Both the position numbers and the translations under genes were made by a program. Shown here piece by piece: positions 18,270 through 26,171 of a stretch of DNA of 64,000 bases (the first letter of the stretch is position 1; every line of letters starts with the position of its first letter). The notes under the pieces were generated by a model. That model was not told the DNA's origin and searched no databases. It saw only the letters and a list, made by a program, of their open reading frames with translations. This DNA is from Burkholderiales bacterium (lineage in GTDB: Bacteria > Pseudomonadota > Gammaproteobacteria > Burkholderiales > Burkholderiaceae_C): the NCBI GenBank assembly GCA_947464185.1, contig CANHVY010000017.1, positions 1 through 64,000 of the forward strand. Reading direction: 5' to 3'.

Positions 18270-19505
18270 GTGTGGCACAAACTGCCTGCGGCCTCCATGC
18301 AAGATTCCCCTCTGTTGGGCCAGATCCTCCTGGGTTATGCACCCGTCGTGTGCGCCGACGGTCAGGTTGGCAGTCTCCAGCTGGCCTTGATGCCGGCGCA
18401 CTCTGGGGCGCGACTGGATGCAGCTGAACTGTTGAGGCTGCTCGTACGTGCCTTCCCGGAGGGAAAGAAGCCCAGAGCCGGCGCCCCTTTGGATGTATTC
18501 GTCAACATCGTCAGTGAGTCTCTGCTGGACGACCTCATCGGCCTGCATCCGCCGCCCCACTTCGGGCTGGAGCTTCCCGCATTCATGACGTCCGGTGTCG
18601 ACCGGACCGGGCGTTTCCGGGAATTGCATGAGCGGCAGGTTTCTCTCGTGGCCAAGGGGTGGGCGGTGTCCAGCTTGCCCGAGTCCCTGCTGCAGTCGTT
18701 TCGCGCGCTGATCGTCGATGCCGCCGACGCGGACCTTGGGATCGATCGCGCGCCGTCCAGCGTTCCCCGCAGGCTGGACACCTACATCGAGGGGGTGCGC
18801 ACCACCGCCGAGATGGGTCGGGCCTTTTCTTCAGGAGCTCGGGGGGTGCTGGGGCTGCCTGATGACCAGGCTGCGCTCGGCCGGATGAACCTGGCTTCCG
18901 AACTCAGCGTCATCATCGAATTGATGCATCTGGCTGAGCGCAAGGCGCCATTTGACCGCATGCAGGCGCTGTTGCAGTCGGACGCTGCGCTGGCTTCCAG
19001 GTTCCTGCGGCTGATCAACTCACCTGCTTTCGGCTGGCGGGTGGAGGCGCCCAGCTTTGCGCATGCATTCCTGCTGCTGGGCCCGGGCCGTCTGATGTGT
19101 TGGCTGGCCTTGCTGCTGGTCTGGTCTGTGCCGGGTGAGCATGCCCGAGCCTGGTCGCGTCTGGCAGTGCGCCGCGGCCTGGCGATGTCGGCTCTGGCGC
19201 GGGCGGCAGGTCAGTCCGAACTGCAAGACGAGATGTTCATCTGCGGGGTGCTGTCCTTGTTCGACAAGATGACAGGCCAGGCCTTCAAGGATCTCATAGC
19301 CTTGGTGCCGATGCCGGCGCGGGTTCAGGCTTCAATCACCGGTTCGACCGGGCCCTACTCGGAATACCTGACCCTGCTGGCGGCGGTCGAACAGGCCTCA
19401 TTCGCCGAGATCACCGCGGTGGCCGACAGCCTGATGATCGCGCAGGTTGATGTGAACCGTGCGGTCGTGTCCGCCCTGGCCGCTGTTCGCAGGCTTGAGG
19501 CCTGA
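18270..19505 (+). CDS. HDOD-domain signalling protein (YuxH-like)
   Basis: The C-terminal half (about 190-400) is an HDOD domain, a non-catalytic HD-type fold (LASELSVIIELMHLAERKAPFD, then LLQSDAALASRFLRLINSPAF). The N-terminal half resembles the degenerate EAL domain of YuxH-type proteins but has no EAL or DDFG catalytic motif. Such proteins act in signalling; the target is unknown. The GTG at 18270 has AAGG in front and gives 411 residues; an ATG at 18297 would give 402. It heads a same-strand set with a histidine kinase and an ANTAR regulator, directly behind flgL. Confidence 0.72.
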   Translation: MWHKLPAASMQDSPLLGQILLGYAPVVCADGQVGSLQLALMPAHSGARLDAAELLRLLVRAFPEGKKPRAGAPLDVFVNIVSESLLDDLIGLHPPPHFGLELPAFMTSGVDRTGRFRELHERQVSLVAKGWAVSSLPESLLQSFRALIVDAADADLGIDRAPSSVPRRLDTYIEGVRTTAEMGRAFSSGARGVLGLPDDQAALGRMNLASELSVIIELMHLAERKAPFDRMQALLQSDAALASRFLRLINSPAFGWRVEAPSFAHAFLLLGPGRLMCWLALLLVWSVPGEHARAWSRLAVRRGLAMSALARAAGQSELQDEMFICGVLSLFDKMTGQAFKDLIALVPMPARVQASITGSTGPYSEYLTLLAAVEQASFAEITAVADSLMIAQVDVNRAVVSALAAVRRLEA

Positions 19506-19520
19506 GCGGATGCGTTGCAG

Positions 19521-20948
19521 ATGACCCTCCCAGACGCCCTGGCCTCCCTTGCCTCGGCAGCGGGGCTGGGGTTGCTCAGGGTCCGCCATGGTCTGATCGT
19601 GGAGGCCAACGAGACGGCCTCATCGCTGTTGGGTACGGAGCCACAGGCGCTGGTCGGCACAGCGCTGTGCGACGTCCCGTGGTCTGCGAGCGCCGTGTTC
19701 GGCGAACTGTGCGACCTTCATGACCGGGTGGTGACAGCCGGAGTGCCGATCACCGTCGTGGCGGGGCAGGGGCGATGGCAGCCCGCCGATGGCAACCCGG
19801 GTGCCTTGTGGTTGTGGGGCGCCCCGGCGGCGCGGGATGGCGATGCCGCGCCGCAGGTTCTGCTGTGCCTGGCCCCGCCATCGCAAGACCCGTGGGCTCA
19901 GCAGGCAGCCTTGCTCGGGGCCCGAGCGCAGGTGTCGTTGCAGCGCATGCTGGAAACCGCTCCCATGGCCATGGCGCTGTTCGAGTGGCCCTCCGGTCGA
20001 CTGCAACAGATGAACCTCCTGGCGGAGGAGTTCCTGGGCGCAGGCACGGCTGCTCTGCTGGGCCGCACACCTGAGCAGTGGATCGAGTCCCTGCCGTTGG
20101 CCCAGGGGGCCGAACCGTGTGCCAGCCTCATGGCGAACCTGGAACTCGCTGCAGAGTTTCCTTCAGGTGTGCGCCGGGAGGTGGTTCGAGCGACGGCCGA
20201 CGGCTCTTCCGCGCGTGTGTGGGACATGCGCCTGGTGTCGGCCAGTGTCCAGGAAGAATCGGCGCAGGGTCAGATCCTTCTCGTCGCCACGGAGGTGACG
20301 GACCTGCGGGCGGCTGAGCAGGAACGCTTCGACGCGGCCATCGCACAGCGCGGCATGCTGGTGCAGGAGGTGCACCACCGCATCAAGAACAACCTTCAAG
20401 GCGTGGCCGGTCTGCTGCAGCAGGCCTCGGCCCGCTTCCCTGAGGTGGCTCCCATCCTCTCGGACGCCGTAGGTCAGTTGCAGGCCATCGCCCAGGTCTA
20501 CGGTCTGCAGGTGGGCTCCAGCGGGCCGGTGGTGCTGTCCGGCCTTCTCAAGGCCGTGGCCACGGCCGTGCAGAAGACCTTTCATCACCCCATCGAGGTT
20601 CAGATCGAAGGTGCCGAGCCCGAGCGCTGGCGTCTGCCCGAGGCCGAGGCCATTCCGGTGGCCTTGACCGCCAACGAACTGCTGACCAACGCCATCAAGC
20701 ACGGGTCGAAGGACCCGGTGACCTGCCGCTTGAGGGCCGCACCGGCCGACGTCACGCTCGAAATCGTCAGCACAGGCGTCCTGCGCGAGGGGTTTGATCT
20801 TGCCGGAGTTCCCTCGGGCGCCAGCGGTCTGGGGCTCGTGCGCGCCCTGCTACCGCGGCGCGCGGCGGAGTTCACTCTTGTGCAGAACGGCGCCGAGGTG
20901 GTGGCCCGGGTGTTGCTGCGCCCGCCCGCGGTGCGCAAAGATGGCTGA
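19521..20948 (+). CDS. PAS-containing HisKA_2-type histidine kinase
   Basis: Soluble sensor kinase of 475 residues with no membrane segment. Two PAS-like regions (about 10-105 and 140-265) precede the H-box EVHHRIKNNLQGVAGLLQQ (about 282-300), the signature of the HisKA_2 class, and an HATPase region with N-box LTANELLTNAIKHGS and a G-box-like GASGLGLVRALL. The next gene encodes a receiver-ANTAR regulator, the usual partner of HisKA_2 kinases. The ATG at 19521 is preferred over an in-frame TTG six bases upstream. The signal sensed is not evident. Confidence 0.85.
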   Translation: MTLPDALASLASAAGLGLLRVRHGLIVEANETASSLLGTEPQALVGTALCDVPWSASAVFGELCDLHDRVVTAGVPITVVAGQGRWQPADGNPGALWLWGAPAARDGDAAPQVLLCLAPPSQDPWAQQAALLGARAQVSLQRMLETAPMAMALFEWPSGRLQQMNLLAEEFLGAGTAALLGRTPEQWIESLPLAQGAEPCASLMANLELAAEFPSGVRREVVRATADGSSARVWDMRLVSASVQEESAQGQILLVATEVTDLRAAEQERFDAAIAQRGMLVQEVHHRIKNNLQGVAGLLQQASARFPEVAPILSDAVGQLQAIAQVYGLQVGSSGPVVLSGLLKAVATAVQKTFHHPIEVQIEGAEPERWRLPEAEAIPVALTANELLTNAIKHGSKDPVTCRLRAAPADVTLEIVSTGVLREGFDLAGVPSGASGLGLVRALLPRRAAEFTLVQNGAEVVARVLLRPPAVRKDG

Positions 20949-20966
20949 TCCTTTGCAGGCCACGAG

Positions 20967-20990
20967 ACCGGCAGGGCCGGGCCTGCCGGT
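20967..20990 (+). other. Perfect 9-bp hairpin with hexaloop before ANTAR gene
   Basis: Stem accggcagg/cctgccggt (20967-20975 with 20982-20990) encloses exactly six bases, gccggg. It lies between the kinase stop and the ANTAR-regulator start, 26 bases before the ATG. ANTAR proteins bind stem-loops with six-base loops, usually in pairs and with A at loop position 1 and G at position 4; here only position 4 fits and only one stem is seen. Confidence 0.5.
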
Positions 20991-21016
20991 TCTGCCTGGA
21001 AGAGGATAATTCCGCC

Positions 21017-21631
21017 ATGGCTGCAAAGGGAAAGATACTCGTCGTTGACGACGACCGCTTGGTGCTCGCGATGGTGACCCATGGGTTGTCCCAGGCGGGC
21101 TATGAGGTCATCGACGCTGACAATGGCGATGACGCCATCCTGCTGGCACGCCAGCACCGACCGGACATCGCCTTGCTCGACATCCGCATGGAGGGCAAGA
21201 CCGGCTTTGATGTGGCGCAGTACTTGAGGGAGGTGGGCCATACCCCCTTTGTTTTCCTGTCGGCGTTCTCCGATGAGGAGACCGTGGCCAAGGTCAAGGC
21301 GCTGGGGGCGCTGGCCTACCTGGTCAAGCCGCTGGAAGTCGGGCAAATCGTGCCCACGATCGACGCGGCCTACGCCCGTGCTCAGCAGATGAAAGCGGCC
21401 GAGCAGGCTCAGGCTCAGCAGTTGCCCCACGAACCGACGGACGAAGCGTCTGTCCTGGAGGCCATGGTGCCGCTGGCGGTGGGCGTGCTGATGCATCGCT
21501 TTTCCCTGAACAGGCCCGAAGCCCTGGCGCGCCTGCTCAAGCTGGCCGCAGCTGAGAAGCGTTCCGTCGCTGCGCAGGCGCAGCGGGTGGTGCTGGCGGT
21601 GGAAGAGTTGGCCGCCACGCGGGAGGCCTAG
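21017..21631 (+). CDS. Receiver-ANTAR response regulator (RNA antiterminator)
   Basis: Response regulator of 204 residues. The receiver domain (about 5-122) has the acidic cluster VVDDD (9-13), phospho-acceptor Asp55 in LLDIRM, Ser82 and Lys104 in LVKPL. The C-terminal helical part (about 140-200; VPLAVGVLMHRFSLNRPEALARLL) matches ANTAR domains, which on phosphorylation bind nascent RNA and prevent termination. It follows the HisKA_2 kinase by 68 bases, so the two should form a two-component pair. Which transcripts it antiterminates is not visible; the flgF-flgG hairpin is one conceivable target. Confidence 0.87.
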   Translation: MAAKGKILVVDDDRLVLAMVTHGLSQAGYEVIDADNGDDAILLARQHRPDIALLDIRMEGKTGFDVAQYLREVGHTPFVFLSAFSDEETVAKVKALGALAYLVKPLEVGQIVPTIDAAYARAQQMKAAEQAQAQQLPHEPTDEASVLEAMVPLAVGVLMHRFSLNRPEALARLLKLAAAEKRSVAAQAQRVVLAVEELAATREA

Positions 21632-21638
21632 GAGTGCA

Positions 21639-21660
21639 GGGCCGCCAACGGCCCGCGGTC
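21639..21660. terminator. Weak hairpin between convergent genes
   Basis: Stem gggccg/cggccc (21639-21644 with 21649-21654, loop ccaa) lies between the converging ANTAR regulator and histidine kinase genes. There is no clear T run, so termination function is tentative. Confidence 0.35.
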
Positions 21661-21661
21661 T

Positions 21662-22702
21662 TCATGTCTTGATCGTGAAGGAAAAGCTCGAGCCCTGACC
21701 CGGCTGCGATTCGGCCCAGATGTCCCCGCCATGGCGACGCACGATGCGTTGTACCGAAGCCAGGCCCACGCCCGTGCCAGGAAAGTCTTTAGCGCTGTGC
21801 AGTCGCTGGAACAGGCCAAACAGCCGCTCGGCGGAGCGCATGTCGAAACCCGCGCCGTTGTCCCGAACCTCAAAGACGCGTCGCCCTTCCTGCTCCGTTG
21901 CCCGCACCTGGATCCTGGCGTAAGCCGTCCTGCCGGTGTACTTCCAGGCGTTCGACAGCAGGTTCTCCATGAGCTGCCGCATCAGGGTGGGGTCGCCAAG
22001 CACCTGGAGGTTGGGCTCGATGTCCGCCTGGACCAAGCGTTCAGGCTGCGCACGGCGAAGGTCTTCCAGGACATAGGCTGCCAGCTGGCTGAGGTTCACT
22101 GGCTGCCTGGCCAAAGGCTGGCTGGACAACTGCGCCAGCGAGAGCATGGCGTCGATCATCGCGTTCATGCGCGCCGCCGCCGCCAGGATTCGGTCCAGAT
22201 GGTCGTTGGCGATGCGGTCCATCTGCCGGCTGTAGTCTTCCTTCAGGATGCGGGCGAAACCGTCCACCACCCGCACGGGGGCCCGCAGATCGTGTGACAC
22301 CGTGTAGCTGAAGGACAAAGCTTCGTCGTGGGCGGGTGCTGGCGCAGGTGCTGAGGCCTGTGGCGACGTGACCTCAGCATGGGTGGGCCCCTCTGTGGCG
22401 GGTTGCGCAGGGCCGGAGGCCATCTGCAGCTGTGGGAGGTGGATCTCATGGGCAGTGCCATCTGCCGGTACCGCCGTCGTCGAGGTCGACGACCTTCTCC
22501 CCCAAGCGTAGCCCAGGGCGCACGACAAGGCCCCCACCACTGCCAGCACCAGCAGCACAACGGCCAACAGCCAAGGTCCAGGAGTCACTGCCGCTGTTTG
22601 CGGCTGAGCCGCGGTGGACAGCGGTGCGAGGGCCGTGGCCAGCAGCGCCCCCCATCCTGACACAGTGGCAACCTTTCGGGGCGGCAGCAGTCGCGTCCTC
22701 AT
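21662..22702 (-). CDS. Membrane-anchored sensor histidine kinase
   Basis: A 346-residue kinase: N-terminal hydrophobic segment, one clear membrane helix (about 43-66), a low-complexity Pro/Ala/Thr linker (about 70-128), then HisKA with His137 in SHDLRAP, followed by HATPase with N-box MENLLSNAWKYTG, G1 DNGAGFDM and G2 GTGVGLASV. No periplasmic sensor domain is present, so input must come through another protein or the membrane. The frame extends much further upstream, but the ATG at 22702 gives a normal signal-anchor start. It diverges from a receiver-GGDEF-EAL gene, a plausible partner. Confidence 0.85.
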   Translation of the reverse strand: MRTRLLPPRKVATVSGWGALLATALAPLSTAAQPQTAAVTPGPWLLAVVLLVLAVVGALSCALGYAWGRRSSTSTTAVPADGTAHEIHLPQLQMASGPAQPATEGPTHAEVTSPQASAPAPAPAHDEALSFSYTVSHDLRAPVRVVDGFARILKEDYSRQMDRIANDHLDRILAAAARMNAMIDAMLSLAQLSSQPLARQPVNLSQLAAYVLEDLRRAQPERLVQADIEPNLQVLGDPTLMRQLMENLLSNAWKYTGRTAYARIQVRATEQEGRRVFEVRDNGAGFDMRSAERLFGLFQRLHSAKDFPGTGVGLASVQRIVRRHGGDIWAESQPGQGSSFSFTIKT

Positions 22703-22832
22703 CCGATAGATTTTACGGACAGCCCGGGGCTGCCGGCAGATCTGAGACGAGGTTCCATGGTCCTTGTGCACAGTTTCAGGCGTGCGGCGAGGGGGGCGGT
22801 TCTGGTTGCGGCTATGCTTGCCAGCACTGAAT

Positions 22833-25055
22833 GTGAAGCCCGTGACACCCGCATCCACCCCTTCGGAAGACTCGCTGCCCGAGGCTTCACCTTCGGTGCT
22901 GCTCGTGGACGACGACGAAACCAACCTGATGTTGACCGCGATGGCATTGCGGGGCCGCGGGTTTTCGGTGACCTCGTTCTCCACCGGTCGGGCCGCATTG
23001 GGGTACCTGCGCAGCAAGGTTCCCGATATCGTGGTCCTGGACGCCCAGATGCCGGACCTGGACGGCTTTGTGACCTGCCAGCGGCTGCGGACCCTGCCGG
23101 CCCTGGAGCATGTGCCGGTGCTGATGCTCACCGGCCTGGACGACGACGAGTCGATCAACCGGGCCTACCGCGCGGGTGCCACCGACTTTTTCGTGAAGAC
23201 GCCGCAGTGGAGCCTGCTGGAAGGCCGATTGCGTTACCTGCTCAGGGCCTCCCGCACCCAGCAGGAGTTGCTGCGCAGCCGCGCCCGCTTGGCGCGAGCC
23301 CTGGACCTCGCGCGCATGGGCAGTTTCGACTGGCACCCGGTGCCCGGGCGCTGGGAAGGCCGGCTCGAGCTGTCTGCAGAGGCTTACCTGGTGATCGGCC
23401 TGGTCCCCGGCATCGCCATCGGGCTGCGGCGCCTGATCCGCATGGTGCCGCGTACGGACCGGCACGCCCTGCTGAGCATGCTGGGTACGTTCAATACCCA
23501 CCGCTCTGTGCTGGCCACGGACGTGGCCATCGAACTCCCCGATGGACGGCGCCGTGTCATCCATCTGGAGGCCGAGCCTGACAGTCCGGGCCCTGGTGGC
23601 AGTGGCAGCTACACCGGTGTCGTGCAGGACGTGACCGACCGGCGGACAGCAGAGGACAAGATCCGCCACCTGGCGAACTTCGATTCCCTCACCGGGCTGC
23701 CGAACCGCAGGCAACTGCTGTGGCGTACCGAGCGAGCGCTGGAGTACGCTCGGCGCCAAGGGCACCTGTGTGGCCTGTTGCTCATCGACCTGGACCGTTT
23801 CAAGGTCATCAACGATACCTTGGGCCACGCCGCTGGAGACGAACTCCTGGCCGAGGTGGCCAAGCGCTTGCGCTTGTGCGTTCGTCACAGCGAACAGGTC
23901 ACCGAGGCGGCCGCAGAGGCTGGCAGCAACCGTACCCACCGAACGCTGGAAGCCGTGGGCAGGCTGGGGGGTGACGAGTTCGTGGCGCTGCTGCCCGAGG
24001 TGGCGAATGAACAAGACGCCGAACGCGTGGCTTCCCGCATCCTGGACTCCATGAAGGCGCCCATCTACGTGGCGGGGCAGGAGTGCATCGTCACCGCGAG
24101 CGTGGGCGTGGCCCTGTACCCGCGCGACGGCCTGAACATGCTGGACCTGATCCGCAATGCGGACGTGGCCATGTACTCGGCCAAGGCCTCGGGGCGCAAC
24201 GCCACGGCGGTGTACGCCCCCAGCCTGGCGACCTCCGGGCGTGAACGCCTGGCGATCGAAACAGCGCTGTACAAGGCCCTGGAGCGGCAGGAACTGGTGC
24301 TGCACTACCAACCCAAGGTGGATGTCCAGCAGGGCTGCGTGGTGGGGGCCGAAGCCCTGATGCGCTGGAAGCGGGCGGGGCGGCTCGTGCCGCCGGGGGA
24401 CTTCATCCCGCTGGCCGAGGAGATCGGCCTGATCTTGCCCATGTCGCAGTGGGCTTTGGGCGAGGCCGCCCGACAGTTGCGTGTCTGGCGAGATCGCTTC
24501 GGGTTCAGCCATTCCGTCGCCGTCAATTTGCCGAGCCGGCTGTTCGAGCGAGCCGATCTGGTGGACCACGTCCGACTCAGCGCCCTGGCCTGCGGCGTGC
24601 CCCTGGACTCCATCCAGCTGGAAATCACGGAAACAGGTCTGATGAGAGGCCACCAAGGCGCATTTCCCGCTCTTCAGAGGCTCCACGACATCGGGGTGCG
24701 CATCTCGATCGATGACTTCGGTACCGGCTACTCCTCGCTGTCGTACCTGACCACGCTGCCCATCGCTGAACTGAAGATCGACGGCAGTTTCGTGCGCGAC
24801 CTGGGCCGGACGCCTCAGAGCGAGGCCGTGGTCACGGCCATCATCGCGCTGGCCCGTTCCTTGGGTCTCGGCGTGGTGGCCGAGGGGGTGGAAACCGAGC
24901 GACAGGCGCAGGTGCTGCACACCCTGGGTTGCCATGTGATGCAGGGTTACCTGTTCAGCCGCCCCTTGCCCGCCGAGGACTTCGAGCGCTGGGTGTTGCG
25001 TGCCCGAATCCAGCCCAGTGCTCCCTGGATCTTGATGGCGGAGGAGCCGCTGTAG
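22833..25055 (+). CDS. Receiver-GGDEF-EAL cyclic-di-GMP regulator
   Basis: Three-part protein of 740 residues: receiver (about 20-135, phospho-acceptor Asp70 in VLDAQM), a PAS-like middle region (about 150-270), GGDEF cyclase domain with intact GGDEF (379-383) and EAL phosphodiesterase domain with intact EALMRW (507-512) and DDFGTGYSS (627-635). Both catalytic signatures are present, so net direction cannot be told. The GGDEF domain carries an insertion of about 20 residues (QVTEAAAEAGSNRTHRTLEA region) just before the active site. The GTG start at 22833 is chosen because the receiver begins soon after; no strong ribosome binding site is seen, and a TTG at 22764 is possible. Confidence 0.88.
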   Translation: MKPVTPASTPSEDSLPEASPSVLLVDDDETNLMLTAMALRGRGFSVTSFSTGRAALGYLRSKVPDIVVLDAQMPDLDGFVTCQRLRTLPALEHVPVLMLTGLDDDESINRAYRAGATDFFVKTPQWSLLEGRLRYLLRASRTQQELLRSRARLARALDLARMGSFDWHPVPGRWEGRLELSAEAYLVIGLVPGIAIGLRRLIRMVPRTDRHALLSMLGTFNTHRSVLATDVAIELPDGRRRVIHLEAEPDSPGPGGSGSYTGVVQDVTDRRTAEDKIRHLANFDSLTGLPNRRQLLWRTERALEYARRQGHLCGLLLIDLDRFKVINDTLGHAAGDELLAEVAKRLRLCVRHSEQVTEAAAEAGSNRTHRTLEAVGRLGGDEFVALLPEVANEQDAERVASRILDSMKAPIYVAGQECIVTASVGVALYPRDGLNMLDLIRNADVAMYSAKASGRNATAVYAPSLATSGRERLAIETALYKALERQELVLHYQPKVDVQQGCVVGAEALMRWKRAGRLVPPGDFIPLAEEIGLILPMSQWALGEAARQLRVWRDRFGFSHSVAVNLPSRLFERADLVDHVRLSALACGVPLDSIQLEITETGLMRGHQGAFPALQRLHDIGVRISIDDFGTGYSSLSYLTTLPIAELKIDGSFVRDLGRTPQSEAVVTAIIALARSLGLGVVAEGVETERQAQVLHTLGCHVMQGYLFSRPLPAEDFERWVLRARIQPSAPWILMAEEPL

Positions 25056-25181
25056 GGTTCTGTGAGTGCTGCTGCGGACGGGCTCGCGTCTTCGGCTGCT
25101 CCGCGACCACCCGGCTGACAGCCCACTCACGCAGCGATGAGCGTGTGGGGGATGCGGGTGGTGTACTGCAGCTTGAGATCT

Positions 25182-25271
25182 TGGCGGAAGCGGTGAGATT
25201 CGAACTCACGGACGGGTTCCCCCGTCGCCGGTTTTCAAGACCGGTGCCTTAAACCGCTCGGCCACGCTTCC
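25182..25271 (-). tRNA. tRNA-Ser (anticodon TGA)
   Basis: On the minus strand GGAAGCG pairs with CGCTTCC as acceptor stem, with a G discriminator and encoded CCA (25182-25184). The anticodon arm ccggt-ctTGAaa-accgg gives TGA (serine, UCN codons). A long variable arm (gacgggggaacccgtc) is the class II feature expected for tRNA-Ser, and the T loop GTTCGAATC is intact. It begins ten bases after the apaH stop on the same strand, so it may be read from the apaH transcript or from a promoter within apaH. Confidence 0.97.
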
Positions 25272-25281
25272 AGAACAAGCG

Positions 25282-26112
25282 TCATTGTGCCTTGGTCGGC
25301 GCCTGGGCTTGCGGGCAGGGCACCTGCAGCAACTCACGGCGCCCGCCGTCCACGCGCGCAGCGCTGAGGGCGCCGCCCCAGACGCATCCGGTGTCCAGCC
25401 CCAACAGGTCAGGCCGGTTCACCAGGCCCAGGGTGCTCCAGTGGCCGAAGGCTACCGGTTGGCCGGCGCTGCGCCGGCCTGGGGTGTCGAACCAAGGGTA
25501 CAGCCCGGCGGGGGTGGCGGCCAGCCCTTCCTTGGTCTGCAACTCCAACGTGCCGTCTTCGGCACAGAACCGTATGCGCGTCAAGGCGTTGACGATGAAG
25601 CGCAGTCGGTCTGCGCCTTGCAGCCCGTCGTCCCAACGGTTCGGCTCGTTTCCGTACATGGTGGTCAAGAAGCCGGGCAGATCGTCACCCGCCAGCACCG
25701 TGCTGACCTCGGCCGCCAGCGCCAGGGCTTGTGCGGCGTCCCAGGCCGGCGGCAGGCCGGCATGGACACACAGCCAGCCAGCCTCCGTCAGCGCCAGCGG
25801 CTGGCGGCGCAGCCAATGCAGCCAATGGGAGCTCTCGGGGGCGTCCAGCACCTGCTGCACGGTGTCGCTGCGGTGGGGGCGGCGCACGCCGTGCGCCACA
25901 GCCAGCAGGTGCAGGTCGTGGTTGCCCAGCACACAACGCGCCGAGGCCCCCAGCGCCGCCAGGCGCTGCAGCACCCGCAGCGAAGCGGGCCCGCGGTTGA
26001 CCAGGTCGCCCAGCACCACCAAGCGGTCGCGCGAGGGAGAGAACCCCGCCAAGTCCAGCAGGCGGTCCAGCGGATCGCAGCAGCCTTGCAGGTCACCAAT
26101 GAGCAGGATCAT
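25282..26112 (-). CDS. apaH: ApaH, diadenosine tetraphosphatase
   Basis: Symmetrical Ap4A hydrolase that splits diadenosine tetraphosphate into two ADP. The 276-residue protein shows the metallophosphatase motifs GDLQGC (6-11), GDLVNRGP and GNHD in order, plus the ApaH-type C terminus with a WSTLG-containing segment. Family length is about 270-280. It diverges from a CNNM/CorC-type gene and is followed ten bases downstream by tRNA-Ser. Confidence 0.95.
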   Translation of the reverse strand: MILLIGDLQGCCDPLDRLLDLAGFSPSRDRLVVLGDLVNRGPASLRVLQRLAALGASARCVLGNHDLHLLAVAHGVRRPHRSDTVQQVLDAPESSHWLHWLRRQPLALTEAGWLCVHAGLPPAWDAAQALALAAEVSTVLAGDDLPGFLTTMYGNEPNRWDDGLQGADRLRFIVNALTRIRFCAEDGTLELQTKEGLAATPAGLYPWFDTPGRRSAGQPVAFGHWSTLGLVNRPDLLGLDTGCVWGGALSAARVDGGRRELLQVPCPQAQAPTKAQ

Positions 26113-26171
26113 GGGGAGATTCTGCTACCCTTGGCGCCCCTGAACTGCCACCGCCTGCACGGGCGGCGCGC

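Noticed and set aside
20967-20990. Full ANTAR target (tandem hexaloops) before the ANTAR gene
   Set aside because: Only one stem is present and its loop begins with G instead of A; kept as a hairpin, not as a confirmed antitermination site.
22887-25130. 747-codon minus-strand frame opposite the GGDEF-EAL gene
   Set aside because: Gln/His/Gly-rich composition without motifs, while the plus strand has intact GGDEF and EAL signatures.
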